Source: an uncultured Rhodocyclaceae bacterium
GTDB lineage: Bacteria; Pseudomonadota; Gammaproteobacteria; Burkholderiales; Rhodocyclaceae
Length of the DNA stretch: 64,000 bases
Assembly: GCA_907163075.1 (NCBI GenBank)
Contig: CAJQTY010000002.1
Span: forward strand, 310,001-374,000
Reading direction: 5' to 3'
Shown here: positions 36,937 through 44,665 of the stretch, in pieces
Layout of the letters: each line of letters opens with the position of its first letter
Position numbering within the stretch: position 1 is the stretch's first letter
Notes under the pieces: generated by a model
Seen by the model: the letters and a program-made list of their open reading frames with translations, nothing else
The model's database searches: none
Told to the model about the DNA's origin: nothing
Program-made: the position numbers and the translations under genes

Positions 36937-39766
36937 CGGAATCGAACAGCGACGGCAGGATATGAACCACACGGGCGCGTCCTTCCGTCGGCAAGTTCTC
37001 CTTGACTTGCCACGGCCGGTTAGCCTCGCTGCCCTTGCGGCAATACCCCTTGGCGACCAGCAAGCGCCCCACGGCCGCCGCGTCGTATCCCTTGCAGACC
37101 ACGCCGCGCCATGCCTCGTTAAACAGGAAATATTCCTGTGCGTCGTTGCCCTCGGCATCGTTACAGCCGCGCCGATAGCCGGCCCGGTCCGGCTTGCCGG
37201 GCGCGTGTTTCTCCGTGTCGTTCGCCGGGCGGTCCCAATCGGTAAAGGCGCTTTCACCCTTGCGCCGGATGAATTCGCGGACTTGGCGCAACATCGCCTT
37301 TTCTTCCTGGTTTCCTTGACCGCCCCGGCGGGACAGCCAGGCATCAAAGCAGGTGCGGGCCGCTTGCAGCGCCTCGCCAGTCTGCCAGCCGGTAATTCCC
37401 CATTTCGTCGCCAGTTCGCCGGCCGCCCCGACCAAGGCGAAGCGCGCCGCAACCCGCCGCGCCTGCCCATGCGCCGCGTCGTTCAGGCAACGCGCCTCAA
37501 ATGTCCGCTGTGCTTCGCGGACCAGATCGGGGACCGCCTCTTGATGCTTCGCCAACTCGCCCACGAAAACCTGAAAGGCGGTTCCGTATTGCCGGCGGGC
37601 GGCCCTGTCCAGTGCCTTGGCGAACTGGCTACCGTCCGCGTAATCGTGCAGATTCTCGAACACCCCCAGGCCGGTCCCGGCATCGGCCGGAATCTCTGCC
37701 CGGCGTAGTTCCTGCCCTGCCCGTGGGGTCTTGCCGATTTCCCCCAGGTGCTCGGATAGCCCGATTTCGCCGCAACTCAGGAACAGCAGCCGCCAGCTTG
37801 CCCGGTCCCGCGCGCCACCGGTCCGGCCGGCTCGCGATTTGCCGGACCCGTTCGCCAGCATGTAGCAGGTTTCGCCAGCTTCTCTGGGGTCCATTTGGGC
37901 CAGCTCATCAAGCAATAGCGGCGCGTCACAATGGGCGCTGGCCAGTGCTTCCAGGCCGTTTGACGTTGCCCGCCAGCGTTGCATGAAATCCGCACCGCCG
38001 CACACCGAAGCCGCAACCCGTAGCGCCGTGGTCTTGCCGTCGCTGGAATTACTGCGAAAGTGAAAACCGCCGGACTCGCTGCCCAGCAAGTAGAGCAAGG
38101 GCGAGGCAAAGCACGTCGACACGGCGAACAGCAGCCGCGAATTCCCGCCGCATAGGGCTGAAACCTCGCTTTGCCATTCCAGCAAGTTGCCGCGCATGGC
38201 GAAGGTTGAGGCGCCGCCGCCCTCGCTCTCGTAAATCCACGCGCCGGCATTCGGGCCAATGGCATTATCCGGCAACACGAACACCGCGCCCTCGGGGCCG
38301 GCGTCGTGCCAGCCGGTCCGGTTGGTCACACGGGCGCGCGCTTTCGGGCTGGCGTTCTGCAAGTATTCGACCAGCGCCGGGCGACCACGCGGCGCAATCT
38401 GCAAGCCCTGGTCCAACAGCAGGCCGGCAACCTCGGCACCGTCGCCACGAAACAGCGCGGCCGGGACAATGACACGATGCAAGGCCCGGTCAGGGTCGAA
38501 GAATTCGACCAGCAAGCCCCAGGCATAATTTCTGGGGTCACGCACCATCGCCACCGGCTCCACGGGTGCGCACACCCAGCGCGGCGCGCGGTCCGTTTCG
38601 ATCAGCCAAACGCCCTTGGCGTCGAGTAGGAAGCGGCCCGCCTTGGGGGCCTCCTCCTTCGCCTCGGCTTCCTTGCCGGCGGTCGCCTGCACCGGGCGCA
38701 GCGTGTCCGCTTCCGACAGCACAAGGGCCACATGCGCCGCTGTCCAACCACGGGCGACCAGATCGGCCGCGTCGTCACCCGCTGCCAGCGGTTCGCCATC
38801 GGCAAGCGCTGCTGTCCCTTCTGCCTCGATAGACCGCCGGGCAAATGCCTTTAGGTTGAAAATCGACACTCTCCCGGCGTTGACCGCCGCCAGCGCCGCC
38901 GCCACATCGGCGGCCGCCTTGGCTCCGGCCTGGTCGTTATCCGGCCAAAGCCAGCATTCACGGCCGGCCAATGGCAACCAATCCGCCTTGCTCACGGCTT
39001 GCGCCCCGCCCTGCCAGGTCAGCACGGGATTTTCAGGGAACAGCAGCGCCGCCGCATCGCGGGCTTTCTCGCCTTCGACCAGCACCGCCGGGCGCGCGGG
39101 ATCGGCGGCCGCCAGCTCAGGCAAACCCAGCAACGGGCGCGGGCCGGTCGGCGCCTTGAACTGCCATTGCAAGCGGCCATCAGGGAAACGCCACAAGGTC
39201 AAAGGCGAAAATTGCTTGCGCTCGCCTTGCGGTTCAAAACGATCATGGAAGAAGCACAGCGCCCCGGCTGCATCCCGATAAGCCCAGCGGCCGGCCGGCT
39301 TGCCGTGGCGAGAATGGGCAACCGGCGGGGCCGGCGCATCATCGGGGAGCGGCATCAGGCACACCGCGCCATCGGCCGGCGTCGCCTCCGGCGTTTTTTT
39401 GGACGTGGCCGATACCTGCCTATCACCCGCCGCACGTTCGTGCGGCTGGCGTTGATTCTGGCGCTCAGGCTTGGCGATTCCGTAATGTGTCGCCAGCCTT
39501 TCCGCCGCTTCGATTTGCCGGCAGCCCAGGACATACGCCGCCAGGGCGACCAGATCGCCGCCCCGGTCGTCTGTAGCGAAATCGGACCACGCGCCGGAGT
39601 CCCGGTTAATCGACAGGCTGCCCGGCTTGTGGTCGTTCCGGGTCGGATTGATCGGCAGGTATTCGCGGGCCTGGTTCTTTCCACCGGACAAGCCGATAAA
39701 GGACATTGACCCGTCGAAATCTGCCAGCGCCGCCGCTGCGACCTTGGCAATCCAGTTATCGGCCAT
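36926..39766 (-). CDS. P4-like primase-helicase with TOPRIM and DUF927 domains
   Basis: 946 residues from ATG 39766, which has AAGGGGG seven bases upstream. The N-terminal region (1-100, GLSGGKNQAREYLPINPTRN, SGAWSDFATDDRGGDLVALAAYVLG) looks like a primase DNA-binding part. A TOPRIM domain spans about 225-290 (VLVEGEKARDAAAL, WLWPDNDQAGAKAA). The DUF927 helicase-like domain covers about 380-680, with Walker A SNSSDGKTT (572-580) and Walker B LLLDE (617-621). It probably starts replication of the excised element at the iteron repeats. The downstream Cys-rich gene and the upstream small genes overlap it. Very GC-rich, like the rest of the element. Confidence 0.92.
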   Translation of the reverse strand: MADNWIAKVAAAALADFDGSMSFIGLSGGKNQAREYLPINPTRNDHKPGSLSINRDSGAWSDFATDDRGGDLVALAAYVLGCRQIEAAERLATHYGIAKPERQNQRQPHERAAGDRQVSATSKKTPEATPADGAVCLMPLPDDAPAPPVAHSRHGKPAGRWAYRDAAGALCFFHDRFEPQGERKQFSPLTLWRFPDGRLQWQFKAPTGPRPLLGLPELAAADPARPAVLVEGEKARDAAALLFPENPVLTWQGGAQAVSKADWLPLAGRECWLWPDNDQAGAKAAADVAAALAAVNAGRVSIFNLKAFARRSIEAEGTAALADGEPLAAGDDAADLVARGWTAAHVALVLSEADTLRPVQATAGKEAEAKEEAPKAGRFLLDAKGVWLIETDRAPRWVCAPVEPVAMVRDPRNYAWGLLVEFFDPDRALHRVIVPAALFRGDGAEVAGLLLDQGLQIAPRGRPALVEYLQNASPKARARVTNRTGWHDAGPEGAVFVLPDNAIGPNAGAWIYESEGGGASTFAMRGNLLEWQSEVSALCGGNSRLLFAVSTCFASPLLYLLGSESGGFHFRSNSSDGKTTALRVAASVCGGADFMQRWRATSNGLEALASAHCDAPLLLDELAQMDPREAGETCYMLANGSGKSRAGRTGGARDRASWRLLFLSCGEIGLSEHLGEIGKTPRAGQELRRAEIPADAGTGLGVFENLHDYADGSQFAKALDRAARRQYGTAFQVFVGELAKHQEAVPDLVREAQRTFEARCLNDAAHGQARRVAARFALVGAAGELATKWGITGWQTGEALQAARTCFDAWLSRRGGQGNQEEKAMLRQVREFIRRKGESAFTDWDRPANDTEKHAPGKPDRAGYRRGCNDAEGNDAQEYFLFNEAWRGVVCKGYDAAAVGRLLVAKGYCRKGSEANRPWQVKENLPTEGRARVVHILPSLFDSDDD

Positions 39767-39956
39767 CGCCGCCCCCTTGCTGGGGTAGCCCTGCCTTGAT
39801 TTCTGCAACACAAGCGACCAGCGCCGCGCCAGGCTGCGGAAAATGGGCGTCGCCATCACTGGCGGCTATGGCTTCGCCATGCTTGCGGGCGACGTACTCC
39901 CAGCCCATGCCGGGCGCGGACAATATCAGCCGGATTTCGATTGCCGGGGGCCTCAT
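39756..39956 (-). CDS. Small protein of unknown function (66 aa)
   Basis: Starts at ATG 39956, overlapping the preceding gene by four bases, and ends 11 bases inside the primase gene. Sequence MRPPAIEIRLILSAPGMGWE, then HGEAIAASDGDAHFPQPGAA; no motif recognised. Support comes only from the perfect coupling with both neighbours. It may serve translation of the primase more than act as a protein. Confidence 0.6.
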   Translation of the reverse strand: MRPPAIEIRLILSAPGMGWEYVARKHGEAIAASDGDAHFPQPGAALVACVAEIKAGLPQQGGGDGR

Positions 39957-40417
39957 AGCGCCCCCTCTGTGAAGCCGTCGCCCGCTTCGCGTAATTCCCG
40001 ACGCGCCTTCCAGTGCGCCGCGCGGTCTTTTTGGGCGCAGGTGCGACAGGTTCCGGCGTTCATCTCCGCCAAATGCTCTGCCAGATCAGCCAAACCGGAC
40101 AACAGCGATTCATCAAGAGATTCAAGGCGCTTGTCAAACACGCTTGCCAAGTCAGAAAGGCCGCGCTCGCTGGCATCCGCCAGCAATTCCAACCGCTCAT
40201 AGAACACCCAGGATTGATACTCGCGGGCTTGCGCTTCAATCAAGGCGGACAGCAGCGGCGCGAACTGGACAGCGAAGGCGGCCGGGTCGCGTTCCAGTGA
40301 CTTTTCCAAGGACAGGCGCTCGGCAAGCGTCAGCAGGGCGCGGTTCAGGTAATTGGCCGCCGAATCGGCCGCTTGCCGCTCGGCATCGCTTGCCGTGAAA
40401 CCTACGCGGGCACTCAC
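39953..40417 (-). CDS. Helical protein of unknown function in the primase operon
   Basis: 154 residues, mainly helical, with a heptad-like middle (RALLTLAERLSLEKSLER, VFDKRLESLDESLLSGLADL) and a C-terminal Cys pair (GTCRTCAQKDRAAHWKARREL). Start ATG 40417 overlaps the AlpA gene by four bases; stop TGA overlaps the next start (ATGA). No family recognised. A small accessory replication or packaging protein is possible. Confidence 0.75.
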   Translation of the reverse strand: MSARVGFTASDAERQAADSAANYLNRALLTLAERLSLEKSLERDPAAFAVQFAPLLSALIEAQAREYQSWVFYERLELLADASERGLSDLASVFDKRLESLDESLLSGLADLAEHLAEMNAGTCRTCAQKDRAAHWKARRELREAGDGFTEGAL

Positions 40418-40644
40418 TTTGCCGCCCCTTGCGCTGCTACGATCTTGGCATTAATCCAGGCGTCGACCGCAGCGGCCGGCAGGCCGGATGCGCGCTCACC
40501 CAACTTGACCAAGGGGCCAAGCCGTCCCGCCTTGACCTCTCGATACGCTTGCGAAACTGACACGCCCATACGGCGCGCGGCCGTGGGGACGCGCTCAATT
40601 GCCGGAATGCCGGCGGCGCGTTGTTCGTTGTTCTGGTTTTGCAT
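40414..40644 (-). CDS. alpA: AlpA-type phage/island transcriptional regulator
   Basis: 76 residues with one MerR/excisionase-like helix-turn-helix: PTAARRMGVSVSQAYREVKAGRLGPLVKLGERA, ending in AVDAWINAKIV. AlpA proteins switch on the integrase or primase operons of P4-like elements and often act as excisionases. It is the first gene of the five-gene operon. Its start codon and ribosome site lie in the right arm of a long hairpin (40643-40692), so translation or transcription is likely controlled there. Confidence 0.85.
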   Translation of the reverse strand: MQNQNNEQRAAGIPAIERVPTAARRMGVSVSQAYREVKAGRLGPLVKLGERASGLPAAAVDAWINAKIVAAQGAAK

Positions 40645-40692
40645 GATTCACCTTTCAATGGCACGGCACAAAGGTGCCGTGCGGTGAATCAT
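40643..40692 (-). promoter_or_regulatory. Nested inverted repeat covering the alpA ribosome site and start
   Basis: Outer arms ATGATTCACC (40643-40652) and GGTGAATCAT (40683-40692) and inner arms GCACGGCAC (40661-40669) and GTGCCGTGC (40674-40682) are all perfect. In the minus-strand RNA the second outer arm contains GGTG of the ribosome site and AT of the alpA start codon. The structure could hide the start or be a dyad operator for an autoregulator. Confidence 0.75.
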
Positions 40693-40761
40693 CGTTTTTT
40701 GCCGGGGCGGGCAAAACTCAACTAAGCGACAATGCCTAAATAGGACTGCGGCCCTATTTGG

Positions 40762-41445
40762 CTAATTCGATAGCTTGGCTATTAGCTTGTAATTGCCGTT
40801 TGCCAAAGCCTCAGCTGCGTCCAGCCAGTTGCGAATAGCTTGGTCTGTCACACCGCTAGGGCGTTCCAGCGAGAACACTTCTGCCATTTTCGCGTTGGTT
40901 GCATTGGCCGCTTTTGCATCAAGCACACGCAGATACAGCGGGTACATGGCTACCTGCTTTCTGTTGTCAGCGGGCAATTTTTCCTTGTTATGTGTTTTTG
41001 AGGCGCTGAGTATTTTTTTCGCTCTCGCCAGTTGCGGCGCAAGCGGTGCAGCCAGGTCAAATTCCAGGACCACGCGGGATTCTGATTCAGGCATAAAACG
41101 AAAGCGACGGCCCTCTAGCTTTACTGACTCAGCGTGCACAGGGTGCTTTTTGAAAATTGCCGGACTATCTACCGTTCCGCTTTTTCGCCATTCTGGCAGC
41201 GTCGGCCAATCAACCCCCCATTTAATCAGCACCTTTCCGACAGCGGTTTGATTCCAGCCGATTGGTCCGCGTTGTCCATCATCGGTAGGGGCCGCCTCTT
41301 TTATCGCCTCGGTTAGCTCCTTCTGAAACCGTGAATTTCTAGCCAAAAATGCCCATGCCCAGCGGTCAAGAGACGCCTCTTTGGCCTCCTGTTCGCTCGT
41401 GTAGTCGCTTGATTTTTTCCAATCTGGCGGAACATTTTCACTCAT
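40762..41445 (-). CDS. DUF6499-like protein of the toxin-antitoxin operon
   Basis: 227 residues. The N-terminus VPPDWKKSSDYTSEQEAKEASLDRWAWAFLARN resembles the short conserved motif (PDW...Y....WAWEFLRRN) of DUF6499 / transcriptional-regulator-like proteins of islands. The remainder has no motif I know. ATG 41445 shares a base with the stop of the upstream antitoxin gene (TAATG), so it is coupled to it. An inverted AAATAGG/CCTATTT pair lies just after its stop. Role uncertain: possibly regulation of the element. Confidence 0.7.
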   Translation of the reverse strand: MSENVPPDWKKSSDYTSEQEAKEASLDRWAWAFLARNSRFQKELTEAIKEAAPTDDGQRGPIGWNQTAVGKVLIKWGVDWPTLPEWRKSGTVDSPAIFKKHPVHAESVKLEGRRFRFMPESESRVVLEFDLAAPLAPQLARAKKILSASKTHNKEKLPADNRKQVAMYPLYLRVLDAKAANATNAKMAEVFSLERPSGVTDQAIRNWLDAAEALANGNYKLIAKLSN

Positions 41446-41753
41446 TACGCTGCCACCCTCTCGATTCCCGCATATTCGCCGGCCCTGGTCCTGGTCAATT
41501 CCCACAGGTCCAGGGCTTCCTGCATCCTTAGCCAGCTTTCCGGCGTGGTCCCGGTCAGCTTGCCCAGGCGGATAGCCAGGTCAGCGGACAAGCCGCGCTT
41601 TTCGTGTAGCAGCTCGGAAACGGTCAGGCGCGAAACCGCCAGCCGCTTGGCGAATTCGGTTTGGATCATGCCCAGCGCCGGCAAAACATCTTCCCGGAGA
41701 ATCGCGCCGGGATGCGTCGGCTTGCGGTTCGGGTTGCGAATCCGGGTAATCAT
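41445..41753 (-). CDS. higA: HigA-family antitoxin (second, without its own toxin)
   Basis: 102 residues. HigA signature: PNRKPTHPGAILREDVLPALGM, helix-turn-helix QTEFAKRLAVSRLTVSELLHEKRGLSADLAIRLGKLTGTTPESWLRMQ. Normally translated from the same mRNA as a HigB toxin placed just upstream. Here the upstream neighbour is another antitoxin, with a four-base ATGA overlap. It may act with the single HigB of this cluster or neutralise toxins from elsewhere. Confidence 0.9.
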   Translation of the reverse strand: MITRIRNPNRKPTHPGAILREDVLPALGMIQTEFAKRLAVSRLTVSELLHEKRGLSADLAIRLGKLTGTTPESWLRMQEALDLWELTRTRAGEYAGIERVAA

Positions 41754-42076
41754 GCGGCCGCCGGTTCCTGGTGTGACTTCTCCACGGACAGTCGCAGGCC
41801 CGCGCCGGACAGGACAGCCAGTAAGGTTTTAAGGGTCGGATTGCCACGCGGGGAAAGGGTCCGGTAAAGGCTTTCCCGTTGCATTCCTGCCCGCTCTGCA
41901 ACTTGCGCCATGCCTTGCGCCGCTGCCACTTGGCGCAGCGACGCCAATAGCCCCTCACGGCCGCCAGGCTCATCAATCGCCGCCAGGCTTGCCGCCAAGT
42001 ACTCGTCAACCAAAGCGGGGTCCTCTTTCAGAAGCTCGATCATGGTTTCATCGTGCGGGCGGTGCGTTTGGCTCAT
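41750..42076 (-). CDS. Addiction-module antidote protein (HigA/XRE type, TIGR02684-like)
   Basis: 108 residues. HDETMIELLKEDPALVDEYLAASL, then GGREGLLASLRQVAAAQGMAQVAERAGMQRESLYRTLSPRGNPTLKTLLAVLSGAGLRL. This is the antidote of a different class of RelE-type modules. ATG 42076 has GAGGGGG 7-13 bases upstream, better than the GTG at 42091. The RelE-type toxin usual for this class is missing; it lies between two HigA genes and overlaps the second by four bases. Confidence 0.88.
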   Translation of the reverse strand: MSQTHRPHDETMIELLKEDPALVDEYLAASLAAIDEPGGREGLLASLRQVAAAQGMAQVAERAGMQRESLYRTLSPRGNPTLKTLLAVLSGAGLRLSVEKSHQEPAAA

Positions 42077-42087
42077 GCTTCGCCCCC

Positions 42088-42372
42088 TCACGCTGCCAGC
42101 CGTTCAACGTGCGGGCGCTCGCCTGCCCGCTGACGTGCTTGCCATAGGTCCCGCTGGGTCTGCATCTGCAACCAAAAGCCGGGGGTAGTCCCCAGGGCCT
42201 CGGATAGCCGCAAATCCATGTCGGCAGTAACGGCCGCGTGTCCGTTGAGAATCCGGGACAGCATGATTCGTGAAATGCTCAAATGCTTGGCGAAGGCGGT
42301 AACGGTCAGGTCAAGGTCATCAATCCAGCCGGCCAAGACTTCGCCGGGGTGTGCGGGGTCGTGCATATCCAT
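42088..42372 (-). CDS. higA: HigA-family antitoxin
   Basis: 94 residues: MDMHDPAHPGEVLAGWIDDL, helix-turn-helix VTAFAKHLSISRIMLSRILNGHAAVTADMDLRLSEALGTTPGFWLQMQ. It is 12 bases after the HigB gene and is its natural partner. It binds HigB and represses the operon promoter. Confidence 0.93.
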   Translation of the reverse strand: MDMHDPAHPGEVLAGWIDDLDLTVTAFAKHLSISRIMLSRILNGHAAVTADMDLRLSEALGTTPGFWLQMQTQRDLWQARQRAGERPHVERLAA

Positions 42373-42384
42373 AATCTTTTGCCC

Positions 42385-42663
42385 TCAGTGGTAATCGAGA
42401 TAGTCCAACAGTTCAACATCGCCCCCTTCGAATCGAAACACCAAGCGCCAATTGGCTTGCACGGTCAGTGACAGGAAGCCTTGCCGGTTTCCGGTCAATG
42501 GGTGACAACGCCAGGCGGGGCGCGCCAAATCGGCGGGACTTTTCGCCGCATGGAGGGCGGTTAGCTGCTCTCTCAACCGCTTGGCGTGTATCGGCTGGAT
42601 ACCCGCCGCGCTTCCGGTCAAGAAAAACGCCTCTAGCCCCTTGTGGCGAAACGATTTAATCAT
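42385..42663 (-). CDS. higB: HigB-family toxin (RelE superfamily)
   Basis: 92 residues: MIKSFRHKGLEAFFLTGSAAGI, HAKRLREQLTALHAAKSPADL, then GNRQGFLSLTVQANWRLVFRFEGGDVELLDYLDYH. The ending with VxxNWRLVFRF and the acidic YLDYH tail are typical of HigB ribosome-dependent mRNA interferases. First gene of the module; upstream, TGTAAA..TTTACG around 42664-42677 may be the autoregulatory operator. Confidence 0.93.
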   Translation of the reverse strand: MIKSFRHKGLEAFFLTGSAAGIQPIHAKRLREQLTALHAAKSPADLARPAWRCHPLTGNRQGFLSLTVQANWRLVFRFEGGDVELLDYLDYH

Positions 42664-42705
42664 GTTGTAAATCTACACTTTACGGAACGGATAGGCAAAT
42701 GGTTT

Positions 42706-43074
42706 TCAACCCGGCCGGCGGGCGCGCTTCGTTACCGGGACAACGGCCGCCGCTTGGGTGCTGACGGCAACCGCCAGCGCCTCGGCATAGGCCAGCCGGG
42801 CGCGACGCACAAGGCACAGGGCATGGCCAGCCGCAACGGCGGCCGATTCCTGCCGACATTCCAGAAAGTCGCCCGCGAAATCCTTTTCCACCGCCAGGCG
42901 CAACAGGTCAAGCAGGGCCTCGGCTGCCAACAGATCGCCAATCGGGCCATCCGGCGGATAATCGGGCGCGGGTGCTTCGCGCGCCTTGACCGTGTGCTGC
43001 ACCCCCTCAAAGGTCGATTTCGGCGGGACAGCCGGGGGCGATTTAAGGGCCGGTTCGCGGGCGGTTTTTGGCAT
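42706..43074 (-). CDS. Hypothetical protein, 122 aa
   Basis: The start is best placed at ATG 43074 (MPKTAREPALKSPPAVPPKST) with AGAGG about 10 bases upstream; the longer frame begins inside the inverted repeat and is shared with its other copy. A Pro-rich N-terminus leads into an Ala/Leu-rich helical part (GDLLAAEALLDLLRLAVEKDF, then AAGHALCLVRRARLAYAEAL) and a basic tail (KRARRPG). No family recognised. It could be a DNA-binding or structural small protein of the element. Confidence 0.65.
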   Translation of the reverse strand: MPKTAREPALKSPPAVPPKSTFEGVQHTVKAREAPAPDYPPDGPIGDLLAAEALLDLLRLAVEKDFAGDFLECRQESAAVAAGHALCLVRRARLAYAEALAVAVSTQAAAVVPVTKRARRPG

Positions 43075-43147
43075 GGTTTCGACCTCTAGATTACTCACAA
43101 TTTCCGCCGCTTGGAACCGGTCCCGGCAGTGCTCTTGCGTGGTAAAA

Positions 43148-43316
43148 CGCACGGCCTGAAACGTCCTGATTCCGAAGTGTCCCAGCGTGTCCCGGCCGTG
43201 TCCCACCGTAAATATGCAAACTGGAAACACGAAACGCCCTATTGGCAAGGGTTTCCGGCGTTTGTCCCACTTGTCCCAGCTGTCCCACTGCAAAACGGTA
43301 GGGGTAGGAAGAAAAG
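43148..43316. repeat. 169-bp inverted repeat with iterons, right copy
   Basis: Inverted complement of 36366-36534, with substitutions at two positions (an A/G between iterons 2 and 3 on the left copy and a T/C in the second triplet). Ends 10 bases from the integrase stop codon. Iteron motifs read TGTCCCA in this orientation. Confidence 0.9.
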
Positions 43317-43326
43317 GCGGTGCGCA

Positions 43327-44580
43327 TCATGCCTTTTTAGGGGTCCGTTGCTTGATCGGAATCACCTTGTCAGCGTCGCCTTTTTCGCACTGTGCCAACA
43401 GATCGGAAAGGGCATTCAGGGCGGCCCGGCGTTCCTCAAAATAATCATGCACGTTATAGACCGCCTCGATTCCCTTGGGCTTGTGGTTCAAGCACATTTC
43501 GGCAATGTAGGGGGCGACTCCCAAGGCTGCCAAGTGCGTTCTGGTCGTGCGGCGCAGATCGTGCACCGTGAATGCCTCTAGTTTGCTTTGCAGCATGTAA
43601 AGGGCATTGTTCAACGTCGTTTCACCCATGTATCCCGTCGTCTTGCCGGGGGCGATGCGAAGCACCGGGAACACATAGGCGTTATGTCCCCTTGCCCGCT
43701 GCTCTTTCAGAATGGCCACGGCCCAGGGCGACAGGGGAATGCGGATTGCCGCCGCTGTCTTGGTCCGCTCGGCTGGCAAGTGCCATTCAGCGGCTTTCAG
43801 GTCGAATTCGTCCCAAGTCGCTTTCAGCAATTCCATTTTGCGGACACCCAGGGCAAGCAACAGCTTTAGGGCCGCTGCCGAATAGGCGGGAAAGTTCGGC
43901 GTTTCCTTCATTGCCTTGAAGAAGGCGACCAGCTCGGTACGGGACAGCACCCGACTACGGGGACCGGTCTTGCCGCCGATGTCTGTCCAGTTGAACGGGG
44001 TCGCCGGGTTCGCCGCTATCAGGTGCCGTTTCATCGCGTAATTGAAAAGCCGCTTGGTCAGTTGCAGCGCCTTGGCGGCCGTGCGGAAAACGCCCCGGTC
44101 AGACAGCGGGCGCAAAACCTTGTCCACATCGGCCGGCCGAACATCCGTTACCTGTTTGTTTCCGATGATCGGAAGGACATGCAGGGCAAATACCCCGGCA
44201 ACATTTTCCGGGTTCGCGCATCGGCCCTCTATATCGCGGGCAAACCATTCTGCGTAAAGCGCCTTGATCGTCCCGGACTTGGCAAGTTGGGCCGCCAGCT
44301 TGTCGGCTTCTTTCTGGTACTGTTTCGCCATGGCAACGTCGACACCCTGACTGACTAACACGCGCTGCCCCGCCGCCATTTCGCGCGCCTTGGTCAAGGT
44401 CAGGTCGGGATAACGCCCCAGGGTTAGTTCCTTGGCCTTGCCGCCGAACCGATAACGCAACGTCCACGCCGCCGTTCCCTTGGCTGAAAGCGTAAATGTC
44501 AGGCCGTCCCCGTCAGTCTTGATTACGGGCTTGCCAGCCTTAACCCAATTCCTCAATTCAACATCAGTCAGCTTTCCCAC
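43327..44580 (-). CDS. int: Tyrosine-type integrase (P4 family, DUF4102 N-terminus)
   Basis: 417 residues. N-terminal DUF4102 arm-binding domain (DVELRNWVKAGKPVIKTDGDGL, LTLGRYPDLTLTKAREMA), central core-binding part, and C-terminal catalytic domain with the first Arg in LLALGVRKMELLKATWDEF, the H-x-x-R box in TVHDLRRTTRTHLAALG, the second His in CLNHKPKGIEAVYN and the tyrosine region YNVHDYFEERRAAL. All catalytic residues are present. Placed at the right end of the element with arm-like repeats just upstream of the start. It catalyses insertion between argA and yggX and excision with an AlpA/Xis-type partner. Confidence 0.95.
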   Translation of the reverse strand: MGKLTDVELRNWVKAGKPVIKTDGDGLTFTLSAKGTAAWTLRYRFGGKAKELTLGRYPDLTLTKAREMAAGQRVLVSQGVDVAMAKQYQKEADKLAAQLAKSGTIKALYAEWFARDIEGRCANPENVAGVFALHVLPIIGNKQVTDVRPADVDKVLRPLSDRGVFRTAAKALQLTKRLFNYAMKRHLIAANPATPFNWTDIGGKTGPRSRVLSRTELVAFFKAMKETPNFPAYSAAALKLLLALGVRKMELLKATWDEFDLKAAEWHLPAERTKTAAAIRIPLSPWAVAILKEQRARGHNAYVFPVLRIAPGKTTGYMGETTLNNALYMLQSKLEAFTVHDLRRTTRTHLAALGVAPYIAEMCLNHKPKGIEAVYNVHDYFEERRAALNALSDLLAQCEKGDADKVIPIKQRTPKKA

Positions 44581-44593
44581 GGCTTTTTCCTCC

Positions 44594-44665
44594 TAGCTAC
44601 ACATATTTTCTCTAGCTACATAATTTTCCGCGTGGCTAAGTTTTTGCTACTCACTTAGCCACACA
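44594..44665. repeat. Integrase arm-type repeats and candidate attR
   Basis: Upstream of int: TAGCTACA at about 44595 and 44614, GTGGCTAAG near 44632, and TTAGCCACAC at 44655-44664. The alternating orientation and spacing resemble integrase/excisionase arm sites. The last block shares TAGCCACACA with 35501-35510. Confidence 0.5.

Noticed and set aside
43091-43581. Short frames translating the right iteron repeat on both strands
   Set aside because: Same peptides occur at both repeat copies because the DNA is repeated; no start signals and overlap with int.
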